A stretch of DNA of 64,000 nucleotides, from positions 1 through 64,000 of the forward strand of contig NZ_MUNW01000054.1 of the NCBI RefSeq assembly GCF_002002725.1, in the 5' to 3' direction. This stretch comes from Sinorhizobium sp. A49 (GTDB taxonomy: Bacteria > Pseudomonadota > Alphaproteobacteria > Rhizobiales > Rhizobiaceae). This document shows, in pieces, positions 44,275 through 55,407 of this stretch. A program made the position numbers and the translations under genes. A model generated the notes under the pieces. It searched no databases, was not told where the DNA came from, and saw nothing but the letters and a program-made list of their open reading frames with translations. Position 1 is the stretch's first letter; each line of letters starts with the position of its first letter.

Positions 44275-45014
44275 TAAATTCCTTTTCGCTTCAAGGACGT
44301 AAGGCTCTTGTCACCGGCTCCAACACCGGCCTTGGCCAAGCGATTGCGGTTGGCCTCGCCGCCGCAGGGGCGGAGGTCCTGTGCGCTGCCCGTCGTGCGC
44401 CCGACGAGACGCTGGATCTGATCGCAAAGGCCGGCGGCAAGGCTGGTGGCCTTTCCCTCGACTTTACCGATCCCATGGCCGCACGGGACATCTTCCGGGA
44501 TCAGGGCATCGACATCCTGGTCAACAACGCTGGCATCATTCGGCGCGCTGACGCGGTCGACTTTACCGAAGACGACTGGGATGCGGTGATCGATGTAAAC
44601 CTGAAGGCGCTCTTCTTCACAACGCAGGCATTCGCAAAGGAATTGCTGGCCAAAGGGCGCCCGGGGAAAGTCGTCAATATCGCTTCGCTGCTTTCGTTCC
44701 AGGGCGGGATCCGCGTCCCGTCCTACACCGCTGCGAAGCACGGCGTCGCCGGCCTCACCAAGCTGCTCGCAAACGAATGGGCGGCCAGGGGCATCAATGT
44801 CAACGCCGTTGCGCCCGGCTATATCGAAACAAACAACACTGAAGCACTTCGTGCCGACGCTGGCCGCAACAAGGCAATCCTCGAGCGCATTCCGGCCAAT
44901 CGATGGGGTCGACCAGAGGACATCGCCGGTGCGGTTGTCTTCCTGTCTTCGGCGGCAGCGGACTACGTGCACGGCGCCATTCTCAACGTCGACGGTGGCT
45001 GGCTGTCGCGGTGA
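44271..45014 (+). CDS. kduD: 2-dehydro-3-deoxy-D-gluconate 5-dehydrogenase
   Basis: A 247-residue short-chain dehydrogenase that reduces 2,5-diketo-3-deoxygluconate to 2-keto-3-deoxygluconate. Nucleotide motif TGSNTGLG (15-22), NNAG (85-88), catalytic Ser139 or Ser142 and Y152-x3-K156 (YTAAK), and C-terminal NVDGGWLSR. ATGA overlap with kduI shows coupling. The kinase and aldolase needed to finish this route are not in the window. Confidence 0.93.
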   Translation: MINSFSLQGRKALVTGSNTGLGQAIAVGLAAAGAEVLCAARRAPDETLDLIAKAGGKAGGLSLDFTDPMAARDIFRDQGIDILVNNAGIIRRADAVDFTEDDWDAVIDVNLKALFFTTQAFAKELLAKGRPGKVVNIASLLSFQGGIRVPSYTAAKHGVAGLTKLLANEWAARGINVNAVAPGYIETNNTEALRADAGRNKAILERIPANRWGRPEDIAGAVVFLSSAAADYVHGAILNVDGGWLSR

Positions 45015-45030
45015 TCCGTCAAGTGAGTTG

Positions 45031-45064
45031 GTTATCATATAACTTGTATGATAACTTATTGACA
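45031..45064 (+). promoter_or_regulatory. kdgD promoter with tandem FadR-type operators
   Basis: GTTAT-CAT-ATAAC (45031-45043) is a perfect inverted repeat and TTGTATGATAA (45044-45054) follows directly. A TTGACA (45059-45064) with CTAAGT 16 bases on (45081-45086) is the likely promoter, the same -10 as at 30778. Two operators right behind the -35 suggest strong control of kdgD-gci. Confidence 0.65.
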
Positions 45065-45080
45065 TAGGTATTATGTGTAG

Positions 45081-46031
<951 letters not shown>

Positions 46032-46055
46032 CACGGCGAACTCCGGAGGAACTCG

Positions 46056-47192
46056 ATGAAGATCACCGCTGTTCGCACGCATCTCCTGGAACACCGGCTC
46101 GACACGCCGTTCGAAAGCGCCTCGATGCGCTTTGACCGGCGCGCCCATGTGCTGGTGGAGATCGAATGCGATGACGGGACGACCGGCTGGGGCGAATGCC
46201 TCGGCCCGGCCCGGCCCAATGCGGCGGTGGTCGCAGCCTATTCCAATTGGCTGATCGGTCAGGACCCGCGCCAGACCGAGAAGATTTGGGCGGTGCTTTA
46301 CAACGCACTGCGCGATCAGGGCCAGCGCGGTCTGACCATCACCGCGCTGTCGGGCATCGACATTGCGCTCTGGGACATCAAGGGCAAGCACTATGGCGCC
46401 TCGATCTCCATGCTGCTCGGCGGGCGCTGGCGCGAAAGTGTGCGCGCCTATGCGACCGGCAGCTTCAAGCGCGACGGCGTCGACCGGATATCGGACAACG
46501 CCAATGAAATGGCGGAGCGACGCGCGCAGGGGTTCCATGCCTGCAAGATCAAGATTGGTTTCGGTGTCGACGAGGATCTGAGCGTCATCCGCGCAGTGCG
46601 CGAGGCGATCGGCTCCGACATGCGGCTGATGATCGACGCCAACCACGGCTACACCGTCACCGAAGCAATCCGGCTTGGCAAGGCAGCCGCGGAATACGAT
46701 ATCGACTGGTTCGAGGAACCGGTGGTGCCCGAGCAACTCTCGGCCTATCGCGAGATCCGGACATCTCAGCCCATCCCGGTCGCCGGCGGCGAGACCTGGC
46801 ATACGCGCCATGGCATGTGGTCTGCCCTCCAGAGTGGTGCCGTCGATATACTCCAGCCTGACCTTTGCGGCTGCGGCGGGTTTTCCGAGGCTCAGAAGGT
46901 CGCAAGCCTGGCGACACTTCATGGCGTCCGGATCGTGCCGCATGTCTGGGGGACAGGCGTGCAGATCGCCGCTGCGCTGCAATTCATGGCGGCGATGGTA
47001 CCTGATCCGGTCCGCGCCAATCCGATCGAGCCGATCATGGAGTTCGATCGCACGGAAAACCCGTTCCGTCAGGCGGTACTCACGGCGCCGCTGGAAGCGG
47101 TCAACGGCGTGGTCGCCATTCCGGATGGGCCCGGCCTCGGGATAGAGGTCAATCGCAAGGCGCTCGTCGAATTCAAGATGCCGGGCACCTGA
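46056..47192 (+). CDS. gci: D-galactarolactone cycloisomerase
   Basis: A 378-residue enolase-superfamily enzyme almost identical in pattern to Agrobacterium Gci, which opens galactaro-lactone to 5-keto-4-deoxyglucarate. Acid/base Lys164 and Lys166 (KIKIGFG), metal ligands D194, E220 and E246, and H296 (VPHVWGTG) are all present. CGGAGGAA lies six to seven bases before ATG. It links Udh to KdgD, 24 bases downstream of kdgD. Confidence 0.93.
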   Translation: MKITAVRTHLLEHRLDTPFESASMRFDRRAHVLVEIECDDGTTGWGECLGPARPNAAVVAAYSNWLIGQDPRQTEKIWAVLYNALRDQGQRGLTITALSGIDIALWDIKGKHYGASISMLLGGRWRESVRAYATGSFKRDGVDRISDNANEMAERRAQGFHACKIKIGFGVDEDLSVIRAVREAIGSDMRLMIDANHGYTVTEAIRLGKAAAEYDIDWFEEPVVPEQLSAYREIRTSQPIPVAGGETWHTRHGMWSALQSGAVDILQPDLCGCGGFSEAQKVASLATLHGVRIVPHVWGTGVQIAAALQFMAAMVPDPVRANPIEPIMEFDRTENPFRQAVLTAPLEAVNGVVAIPDGPGLGIEVNRKALVEFKMPGT

Positions 47193-47249
47193 CGAAGGAT
47201 GTCCGCCCGCACCCGTTGGAATACCAAGCCAATCCGGTCACATCCCGTC

Positions 47250-48182
47250 TTAAGCCCGTCGCTTCTCCATTGCGCCGGCCCTGGCTAGACGGATTTCCTG
47301 TTCCGGTTCATCGAGCTGCAGCAAATCGCCGTGCCGGCTCTGGTGAACCCTGTTCATATGACCGCGCGGGCTGAGCCCGAGTGTTCGCTTGAACATGCGC
47401 GAGAAATAGTAGGGGTCGCTATAGCCGACTTCCGCCGCCGCGGCCGCCACCGAAAGCCCCCCTTCGAGAAAATGCATGGCGCGCTCCATGCGCTTGAGTT
47501 CCTGGTACTTGCGCGGTGTGCGGCCCACCCGCTTCTGGAACTCGCGCAGGAAATAATCGGCGTTATAGGGCGAGGCGTCGACAGCTTTCGCCGCAATCTC
47601 CGGATCGAGCGGATGGGCCGAGATCATCGTTGCCGCCTTCATCACCGCAAGGTCGATCGCGTCTGCCCCCTCCGGCTGATAGGTGGCATGGTCTCGCCAG
47701 CCGAGAAAGGCATCCTCGATGAAGGCGATGAGCAGGACCATGAAAAGGTGATGCTGGCCGAGCGAGACGGAGGACGGGGGGGCGCTCTGGCGATAGTGGC
47801 GGGCGATAGGCTCGAGCAACGACCAACGGCTCAGTTGCAGTTTTGGTCTCATGTTCATCTGCGCGATCAGGTTATGGCGACCATAGATGTCGAGCGTAAA
47901 GTGCTGCGCTACGCCGACATAGGTTTCACGCCCTTCGTTCCAGCCGACGAAGCGTTGGCCGGCGCCGATCAACATCGCGTCGCCCGGCTCCATGACGTGT
48001 GGCTCGCCGTCGATCAGGTAGTGGCCGCGGCCCTCGAGGCAGATAATGAGATCGTCAACCGGGTTGGACTTGTCGATCCTCCAGGTCTGCGAGTGCTCCA
48101 TGCGGATCGCCGCGCGCGTCAGATTGAGCGCCAACGCAGCCGGCGGAATGGCCGAGAGAATTCCACCTTCGATTTCGTCCAT
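47250..48182 (-). CDS. AraC-family transcriptional regulator
   Basis: A 310-residue regulator with an N-terminal cupin-like sensing domain (about 40-110: DDLIICLEGRGHYLIDGEPH, MEPGDAMLIGAG) and a C-terminal AraC DNA-binding domain with two helix-turn-helix units (YNADYFLREFQKRVGRTPRK and VAAAAAEVGYSDPYYFSRMF). It is divergent from the togM-like operon, so it probably activates the importer in response to an oligogalacturonide breakdown product. No clear binding repeat was identified. Confidence 0.85.
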   Translation of the reverse strand: MDEIEGGILSAIPPAALALNLTRAAIRMEHSQTWRIDKSNPVDDLIICLEGRGHYLIDGEPHVMEPGDAMLIGAGQRFVGWNEGRETYVGVAQHFTLDIYGRHNLIAQMNMRPKLQLSRWSLLEPIARHYRQSAPPSSVSLGQHHLFMVLLIAFIEDAFLGWRDHATYQPEGADAIDLAVMKAATMISAHPLDPEIAAKAVDASPYNADYFLREFQKRVGRTPRKYQELKRMERAMHFLEGGLSVAAAAAEVGYSDPYYFSRMFKRTLGLSPRGHMNRVHQSRHGDLLQLDEPEQEIRLARAGAMEKRRA

Positions 48183-48384
48183 CTTTTTCCTTCCCTTTGT
48201 GAATTCATTCTGATCTGAAAATGCGAGAATGTCACCGCATAAACCGCGTCTTCTGGGGAGGAGATCGGTTCGTGGGATAGGTGGGGGCGTTGCCGCTCAC
48301 ATTTCCTGCACCGAATTAGGAGCCTGATTTGTACAAAATTGCATCTAATCTCACTGCGCTCAGGTGCTGCCCGGGAGGGTGGCC

Positions 48385-49266
48385 ATGAAGATGCAGCGGC
48401 TTTTGGGGCTAGGCTATCTCACCCCCTATATCGTCGGCCTCTTGGTCTTTACGGCGATCCCGTTCATCGGATCGTTGTATCTGAGCTTCACCAGCTACGA
48501 CCTGATGAGCGAGCCGCGTTGGACGGGGCTCGCCAACTATGAGCGGCTGTTCACGCGCGATCGCACCTTCATCAAATCGCTAAATGTGACGCTACTCTAC
48601 GTGTTCCTGACGGTGCCTTTGAAGCTCGCTTTTGCGCTCTTCATTGCGGCGATCCTCAATTACAAGCTGATGTTCATCGGCCTGTTTCGGACCGCGTTCT
48701 ACGTTCCGTCGATCCTCGGCGGCTCGATCGCTATTGCCGTTCTCTGGCGTTACATCTTCGCCACGGAAGGCCTTGCCAACATGGCATTGGCAACGCTCGG
48801 TCTTTCCCCGGTCGACTGGTTCGGTGATCCGACCAACGCGCTATTCACCATCACGCTTTTGCGCTGCTGGCAGTTCGGTTCAGCCATGGTGATCTTCCTT
48901 GCCGCGCTGCAGTCGATCGACAAGTCGCTCTACGAAGCGGCAGCCATCGACGGCGCAGGCAAGGTGCGCACCTTCTTCTTCATCACGTTGCCATTGCTGA
49001 CGCCGGTCATCTTCTTCAACCTCATCATGCAGATGGTTCAGGCGTTCCAGGAGTTCAACGGCCCCTACATCATCACCCAGGGCGGCCCCCTGAAGTCCAC
49101 CTATCTGCTGCCGCTCTACATTTACGATGAGGCCTTCAAGAAGTTCAACATGGGCTACGCGTCGTCCATCGCCTGGGTCCTCTTCGCCATCATAACCGTA
49201 CTCACCCTCGTCGCCTTCTGGTCTTCCAAGAAGTGGGTTTTCTACGCCGGCGACAAGCGGAGCTGA
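48385..49266 (+). CDS. togM: Oligogalacturonide-type ABC permease, TogM-like
   Basis: A 293-residue permease of the carbohydrate CUT1 family with six helices; the EAA loop reads YEAAAIDGAGKVRTFFFITLP and FNGPYIITQGGPLKSTYLLP is the typical periplasmic end. GGGAGGG precedes ATG 48385; a GTG seven codons earlier is less likely. Gene order permease-permease-ATPase-binding protein matches TogMNAB, the oligogalacturonide importer of pectinolytic bacteria. The GH28 and GH105 enzymes downstream support that substrate. Confidence 0.85.
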   Translation: MKMQRLLGLGYLTPYIVGLLVFTAIPFIGSLYLSFTSYDLMSEPRWTGLANYERLFTRDRTFIKSLNVTLLYVFLTVPLKLAFALFIAAILNYKLMFIGLFRTAFYVPSILGGSIAIAVLWRYIFATEGLANMALATLGLSPVDWFGDPTNALFTITLLRCWQFGSAMVIFLAALQSIDKSLYEAAAIDGAGKVRTFFFITLPLLTPVIFFNLIMQMVQAFQEFNGPYIITQGGPLKSTYLLPLYIYDEAFKKFNMGYASSIAWVLFAIITVLTLVAFWSSKKWVFYAGDKRS

Positions 49267-49272
49267 TCTGAC

Positions 49273-50154
49273 ATGACCGATCTTACCTTCAACGACCGCC
49301 AGGCCGCGCGCCGCGCAAGGCTCAGACTGATCTCGACGGCGATCCGCTACATCCTTCTTTTCGCGGTCGGCTTCGTGATGCTCTATCCGCTGATCTGGCT
49401 GGTCGGCGCTAGCTTCAAGACGAACTCGGAGATCTTTGCAGGTGCCGGCTTTCTGCCGGAGAATCCGACCGCCGACGGCTACATCAAGGGCTGGCAGACA
49501 TCGACGCCCTACACGTTCGGGCGCTTCTTCTGGAATTCGTTCCTGATCATCCTGCCGAAGGTGATCGGCACGGCCATCTCCTGCACGCTGGCAGCCTATG
49601 CCTTCGCTCGGTTCGATTTTCCTTTTAAGAAGATCCTGTTCGGCTCGGTGATCGCGATCCTGCTTTTGCCCAACGTCGTCACCCGCATTCCGCAGTATAT
49701 CCTGTTCCGCGACCTTGGCTGGCTCGACAGCTTCCTGCCGCTCTGGGTTCCCTCGGCGCTCGCCGGTGACGTTTTCTTCGTTTTCATGCTGGTGCAATTC
49801 CTGCGCTCGTTGCCGACGGACATGGAGGAGGCGGCGCGGGTCGATGGGGCCAACAGCCTCCAGACCCTGATCTACATCGTCGTGCCGATGCTCGCTCCGG
49901 CTTTGATCTCGGTGTGCCTGTTCCAGTTCATGTGGACCATGAACGACTTCCTCGGGCCGCTGATCTACCTGTCCTCGGTGGACAAGTATCCGGTCAGTCT
50001 CGCCCTCAAGCTTTCCATCGACACGACGGAAGCGTTCGAATGGAACCGCATCCTGGCGATGTCGGTGCTCACGATCGCTCCGGCGTTGATCGTCTTCTTC
50101 GCCGCGCAGAAATATTTCATCGAAGGGATCTCCTCCGGGGGGATCAAGGGCTGA
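49273..50154 (+). CDS. togN: Oligogalacturonide-type ABC permease, TogN-like
   Basis: A 293-residue CUT1 permease and partner of TogM. The N-terminus has a basic cytoplasmic segment then helix (YILLFAVGFVMLYPLIWLVG); the EAA loop is EEAARVDGANSLQTLIYIVVP; the C-terminus IEGISSGGIKG is typical of MalG-like permeases. It begins six bases after togM and ends two bases before the ATPase gene. Confidence 0.85.
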   Translation: MTDLTFNDRQAARRARLRLISTAIRYILLFAVGFVMLYPLIWLVGASFKTNSEIFAGAGFLPENPTADGYIKGWQTSTPYTFGRFFWNSFLIILPKVIGTAISCTLAAYAFARFDFPFKKILFGSVIAILLLPNVVTRIPQYILFRDLGWLDSFLPLWVPSALAGDVFFVFMLVQFLRSLPTDMEEAARVDGANSLQTLIYIVVPMLAPALISVCLFQFMWTMNDFLGPLIYLSSVDKYPVSLALKLSIDTTEAFEWNRILAMSVLTIAPALIVFFAAQKYFIEGISSGGIKG

Positions 50155-50156
50155 CC

Positions 50157-51254
<1,098 letters not shown>

Positions 51255-51294
51255 GGAGGCAACGTTGAGCCCTGTATCAACACGGAGGAGAACC

Positions 51295-52560
51295 ATGAAG
51301 ACCGCGAGAATCTTAGCTGCATTGACCGGCGTCGCCTATGGCGCGCTTTCGCTCGGCGCCACCGCTCAGGCGGCCGAATTGCGCATGGCGTGGTGGGGCG
51401 GCGACAGCCGGCACGTCGCCACCCAGAAGGCGACAGCTGCCTGTGGCCAGAAATACGGGCACACCGTCAAGGGTGAGTTCACCGGTTTCGACGGTTATCT
51501 CGAAAAGCTGACCACCCAGATGGCCGGCAGGACCGAGTCAGACATCGTTCAGGTCAACTGGCCATGGCTGCCGCTGTTTTCCAAGAACGGCGAAGGTTTC
51601 GCCGATCTGCGCACGTTGAAGGCGATCGATCTGACCAACTGGACGGAGGGCGATCTCGCCGCAGGCTCGATGAACGGGGTGCTGCAGGGACTATCCGTCT
51701 CGACGACGGGTCGTGTCTTCTTCTTCAACGCGACCACCTTTGAAAAGGCCGGCGTCGATATCCCTAAGAATTGGGACGAATTCTTCGCCGCGACAGCGAC
51801 CATCAAGGACAAGCTCGGCAAGGACCACTACACCTTCAACGCGGTCAAGGAGACCGCCCAGCTGCTGGTGACGCTTGCCGTCGTGCAAAAGACCGGCAAG
51901 GACCTCGTCGACCAGACAAACAATCGTGTCGCCTGGACGCCTGAGGAACTCGCCGAAGGCATATCCTTCCTCGGCAAGCTGGTGGAGACCGGCGCAATCC
52001 GTTCTCAAAAAGAAGAGGCAGCCGACGGCAACGTCAACCTGTTTGAAAAGCCCGCCTGGGCCGAAGGCAAGGTCGCCGGCTCCTATGAATGGGATTCAAC
52101 CTATTCCAAGTACGCCGATCCGTTGGAAGACGGTCAGGTTCTCAAACCCGTGCCGATGCTGAAGCTTGCAGGCGCGGTGACCGAAGGCGTCTATCGCAAG
52201 CCCTCCATGGTGTTCTCGATTTCCAAGAATTCGAAAAACCAGGAGGCCGCCGCTCAGATCGTCAACTGCCTGCTGAACGAGCCGGAAGGCATCGACGCCC
52301 TTGGCACGTCGCGTGGGCTTCCCGCATCGAAGGCCGCTGCCGCCCGCCTCGGCGACAAGGGCGAGGCGGAGGTTCGCGCCGCCAACGCCATCGTCATGGC
52401 CGCGACCGGGCCGACGGTTTCGCCCTTCAACGAACATCCGGAAATTCGAGCCGCCTTTATCGATACGCTCGAGGAATACGCCTACGGCCAGCTCACCGCG
52501 CAAGAGGCTGCCCAGCAGATCATCGACACGGTGAACGACGTTCTCGCCGAGTTCGATTGA
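51295..52560 (+). CDS. togB: Periplasmic oligosaccharide-binding protein, TogB-like
   Basis: A 421-residue family 1 solute-binding protein with a Sec signal (residues 1-27, cleavage near AQAAE). Features include [39 protein letters not shown] and the [20 protein letters not shown] segment. GGAGGAG lies five to six bases before the ATG. It supplies the importer encoded directly upstream. Assignment to oligogalacturonides rests on gene order and the pectin enzymes that follow. Confidence 0.85.
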   Translation: MKTARILAALTGVAYGALSLGATAQAAELRMAWWGGDSRHVATQKATAACGQKYGHTVKGEFTGFDGYLEKLTTQMAGRTESDIVQVNWPWLPLFSKNGEGFADLRTLKAIDLTNWTEGDLAAGSMNGVLQGLSVSTTGRVFFFNATTFEKAGVDIPKNWDEFFAATATIKDKLGKDHYTFNAVKETAQLLVTLAVVQKTGKDLVDQTNNRVAWTPEELAEGISFLGKLVETGAIRSQKEEAADGNVNLFEKPAWAEGKVAGSYEWDSTYSKYADPLEDGQVLKPVPMLKLAGAVTEGVYRKPSMVFSISKNSKNQEAAAQIVNCLLNEPEGIDALGTSRGLPASKAAAARLGDKGEAEVRAANAIVMAATGPTVSPFNEHPEIRAAFIDTLEEYAYGQLTAQEAAQQIIDTVNDVLAEFD

Positions 52561-52572
52561 CCAAAAAGATTG

Positions 52573-52617
52573 CCCGCCGCGGGATGCCGCGGCGGGACTT
52601 CCGCCCGCCAGACGGGC
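52573..52617 (+). other. Two stem-loops after the binding-protein gene
   Basis: CCCGCCGCGG/CCGCGGCGGG (52573-52582, 52587-52596) is a perfect 10-bp stem with a 4-base loop; GCCCG/CGGGC (52603-52607, 52613-52617) follows. No T run. They probably stabilise the binding-protein message or reduce read-through into the GH28 gene. Confidence 0.5.
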
Positions 52618-52636
52618 ATGGAACACGAGGCAAGAC

Positions 52637-54190
52637 ATGATCCGACCATCCATCATCGCGCTCTCGGCGCGAACGGCGGCGCTATGCCTGCCTGCGCCCG
52701 GTGCGCTCTACTGGCTGCGGGAAAAGACCGCCTGGCGGCTGTCCTCGCCGGACGACGCCTTGGACTGGCAGCAGGGGGTCGCCGACACTGTCGTGACCCT
52801 GTTGCATAGGCTTCATCCGGCGCGCCGCTATCTTTTCGAGGCGGAGGGGTTTCTGCCGGTGGCGTTCGAAACAGCGCCTTGCGCCGGTCGCGTCGATGCA
52901 GCCGATTTCGGTCTCGTGGCCGATGTTGCGCCCGACGATCTCTATGGCGCCGGCGCCAATGCCGTAGCACTCACCGATGCGGTCGCAGCCGTTCCCAAGG
53001 GAGGCACGCTTTTCCTTGGTGCGGGCCTGTGGACGTCGTTGCCGGTCCGCCTCAAGGGTCAGATGACCTTGCATCTTGCGGAAGGGGCGATCCTTCAAGC
53101 GCCATCTGGGCGCACCGGGTGGCCAATTCTGCCTTCGCACGATCATTGCGGCCGCATGCTCGGCAGCTGGGAAGGTCTGCCTGCAGCGTGTTTTGCGGCG
53201 CCGGTGCACGCTGTTTCGGCGGAAAACCTAGTGATCGAGGGAAGGGGCGCCGTCGACGGCTCCGGCGACAGAGGCGATTGGTGGAGCTGGCCGAAGGAGA
53301 CCCGGGACGGGGCGCGGCGCCCACGCGGCCTGCATCTCATTTCGTGCCGCGATATAACCCTGCTCGGCTTCACGATCCGCAACGCGCCGTCCTGGACCAT
53401 TCATCCGCAAGGGTGCGAGCGGCTGACGGCCGCCGGACTTACGATCGTCGCGCCGCCTGACAGCCCGAACACCGATGGCTTCAACCCGGAGAGCTGCCGA
53501 GACGTCGCGATTTCAGGTGTCCGCTTTTCTGTCGGCGACGATTGCATCGCGATCAAGGCGGGCAAACGCGGTCCCGATGGTGAAGACGATCATCTCAGCG
53601 AAACGCGTGGCGTTCGCGTCAGCCACTGCCTGATGGAGCGAGGCCACGGCGGGCTGGTGATCGGCTCGGAGATGTCCGGTGGCGTGCATGACGTCTGCGT
53701 CGAGGATTGCGAGATGATCGGCACCGATCGCGGCTTGCGGTTGAAGACCCGTCGCGGTCGCGGCGGGTCGATCACCAATATCGCCATGCGCCGCGTGCGG
53801 CTCGATGGCGTCGAAACCGCGCTTTCGGCCAACGCCCACTACCATTGCGATGCCGATGGCCACGATCCCTGGGTGCAGAGCCGTGAGCCGGCGGCCGTCA
53901 GTTCCGCAACGCCGGTCATCGACGGCGTAACCATAGAGGACGTCGAGATCCGTGGGCTCGCCCACGCGGCAGGCGCGTTTCTCGGTCTACCCGAAGCCCC
54001 GATCCGCAACGTTGATATTCGCCGCCTGAAAATCATCTCGCGCGACCCCGCGGCAATCGCGACGCCTCCCATCATGGCCGACCGCGTACGGCCCATGCGC
54101 CATGAGGCGATCGTTGCCGAGCAATCCGAGATCAATAGCGACGATCCCGCCTTGCTCAGTGCCGCCTCCGTTTCCCTTTCCTTTGAATGA
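52637..54190 (+). CDS. GH28 polygalacturonase-family hydrolase, probably cytoplasmic exo type
   Basis: A 517-residue GH28 enzyme that hydrolyses galacturonan. All motifs are present: NTD 278-280, GDDCIAIK with D301 and D302, GHGGLVIGS with H337, and RLK 368-370. The N-terminal 80 residues form a separate, possibly Ig-like, domain as in exo-polygalacturonosidases. There is no signal peptide, so it should act on oligomers already imported by the TogMNAB-like system. Translationally followed by the GH105 gene nine bases later. Confidence 0.9.
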   Translation: MIRPSIIALSARTAALCLPAPGALYWLREKTAWRLSSPDDALDWQQGVADTVVTLLHRLHPARRYLFEAEGFLPVAFETAPCAGRVDAADFGLVADVAPDDLYGAGANAVALTDAVAAVPKGGTLFLGAGLWTSLPVRLKGQMTLHLAEGAILQAPSGRTGWPILPSHDHCGRMLGSWEGLPAACFAAPVHAVSAENLVIEGRGAVDGSGDRGDWWSWPKETRDGARRPRGLHLISCRDITLLGFTIRNAPSWTIHPQGCERLTAAGLTIVAPPDSPNTDGFNPESCRDVAISGVRFSVGDDCIAIKAGKRGPDGEDDHLSETRGVRVSHCLMERGHGGLVIGSEMSGGVHDVCVEDCEMIGTDRGLRLKTRRGRGGSITNIAMRRVRLDGVETALSANAHYHCDADGHDPWVQSREPAAVSSATPVIDGVTIEDVEIRGLAHAAGAFLGLPEAPIRNVDIRRLKIISRDPAAIATPPIMADRVRPMRHEAIVAEQSEINSDDPALLSAASVSLSFE

Positions 54191-54199
54191 GATCCGCCC

Positions 54200-55300
54200 G
54201 TGAACCCGACAGACTATTTCGATGAATTCGCCACGCGTTACAGCCCGTACAAAGGCGGCGACTGGTGCTACGAGGATGGATGCGTTTATCGCGGCCTCAT
54301 TCATCTCTTCGAGGCGACAGGGGATTCGCGCTGGAAGGCACATCTTCATCGCCTTGCGGATCCGCAGATCGCGGTTGACGGTGCGCTTTCGGGGTACGAT
54401 CCTTGTGAATACAACATCGACCATATTCTTGCCGGACGCTCTCTGTTCGCGCTCGCCGAAGAGGCTGACGATCCGCGCTATCGTCTGGCGGCGGACCGTC
54501 TGGCAAGGCAATTGCAGAGCCATCCCCGCATCGCTGCCGGCAATTACTGGCACAAGAAGCGTTATCCGCATCAGGTCTGGCTGGACGGGCTCTACATGGG
54601 GCTGCCGTTCCAGATCGAGTACGGCAAATCCACCGGCCGCGCCGGCCTGATCGCCGACGCGCTGCAGCAGTTCTCGACGGCTCTTGCATTAACGGCCACC
54701 CCGGGCGGCCTCTATGTCCATGGCTATGACGACAGCCGCCGGCAGCGCTGGGCCGACCCGGTGACCGGGCAGTCTCCCGCCGTCTGGGCACGTGCGGTCG
54801 GCTGGCTAGCCATGGCACTGGTCGATGCTCTGGCGATGCTGCCGGCCGACGAGGCCACCGCTTCGCTGCGCCAGCGGGCGGGCGGTCTTTTAACGGAGAT
54901 CACGACCCGCCAGGTGACCTCTACCGGTCTCTGGCCGCAGGTGTTGGACGCGCCGGATCTCGAGGGCAATTACGAGGAGAGTTCAGCCTCGGCCATGTTC
55001 GCCTATGCGCTCATACGCGCCGTCCGGCACGGTCTGTTCGAGCCGGATCGGACAGAAGCCCTGGTGGCAGCCGGTAGACGAGCGCTCGACGCCCTCCTGA
55101 ATACCCGCATCGTCGCCGATGCCGAAGGCATCGCTCGTTTCACAACCATCGTCCACGTCGCCGGTCTTGGCGGCTTCGAGGGCAACTATCGCGACGGCTC
55201 CCCAGGTTACTATCTCACCGAGCCTGTCGTTGCCGATGACGCCAAAGGTGTCGGGCCGCTGATGATGGCCTATGCCGAAAGCCTGATGGTGGCGTCCTAA
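54200..55300 (+). CDS. GH105 unsaturated (rhamno)galacturonyl hydrolase
   Basis: A 366-residue (alpha/alpha)6-barrel enzyme of GH105 that releases the unsaturated uronate from the end of oligomers made by pectate or rhamnogalacturonan lyases. Catalytic Asp129 (WLDGLYMG) and supporting Asp74 (NIDHILAGR) are present, along with SPAVWARAVGW and EGNYEESSASAMFAYAL. No signal peptide. GTG start. Its product is the substrate of KdgF, linking this unit to the kdgF-kduI-kduD genes. Confidence 0.88.
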   Translation: MNPTDYFDEFATRYSPYKGGDWCYEDGCVYRGLIHLFEATGDSRWKAHLHRLADPQIAVDGALSGYDPCEYNIDHILAGRSLFALAEEADDPRYRLAADRLARQLQSHPRIAAGNYWHKKRYPHQVWLDGLYMGLPFQIEYGKSTGRAGLIADALQQFSTALALTATPGGLYVHGYDDSRRQRWADPVTGQSPAVWARAVGWLAMALVDALAMLPADEATASLRQRAGGLLTEITTRQVTSTGLWPQVLDAPDLEGNYEESSASAMFAYALIRAVRHGLFEPDRTEALVAAGRRALDALLNTRIVADAEGIARFTTIVHVAGLGGFEGNYRDGSPGYYLTEPVVADDAKGVGPLMMAYAESLMVAS

Positions 55301-55329
55301 CGCCTGTCCAGGAAAAGTGTAGAGCTTCT

Positions 55330-55361
55330 GAACACAGGCGTTTCGATCGACGCCTGTGTTC
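55330..55361. terminator. Hairpin between convergent GH105 and lyase genes
   Basis: A perfect 11-bp stem GAACACAGGCG (55330-55340) with CGCCTGTGTTC (55351-55361) and a 10-base loop, placed 30 bases after one stop and 47 bases after the other. No T run on either side, but its position suggests a shared bidirectional terminator. Confidence 0.55.
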
Positions 55362-55407
55362 ACACCGTTGTTACCGGCTGTCTATCGTCTCGCGGAGCAA
55401 TCGCCGG

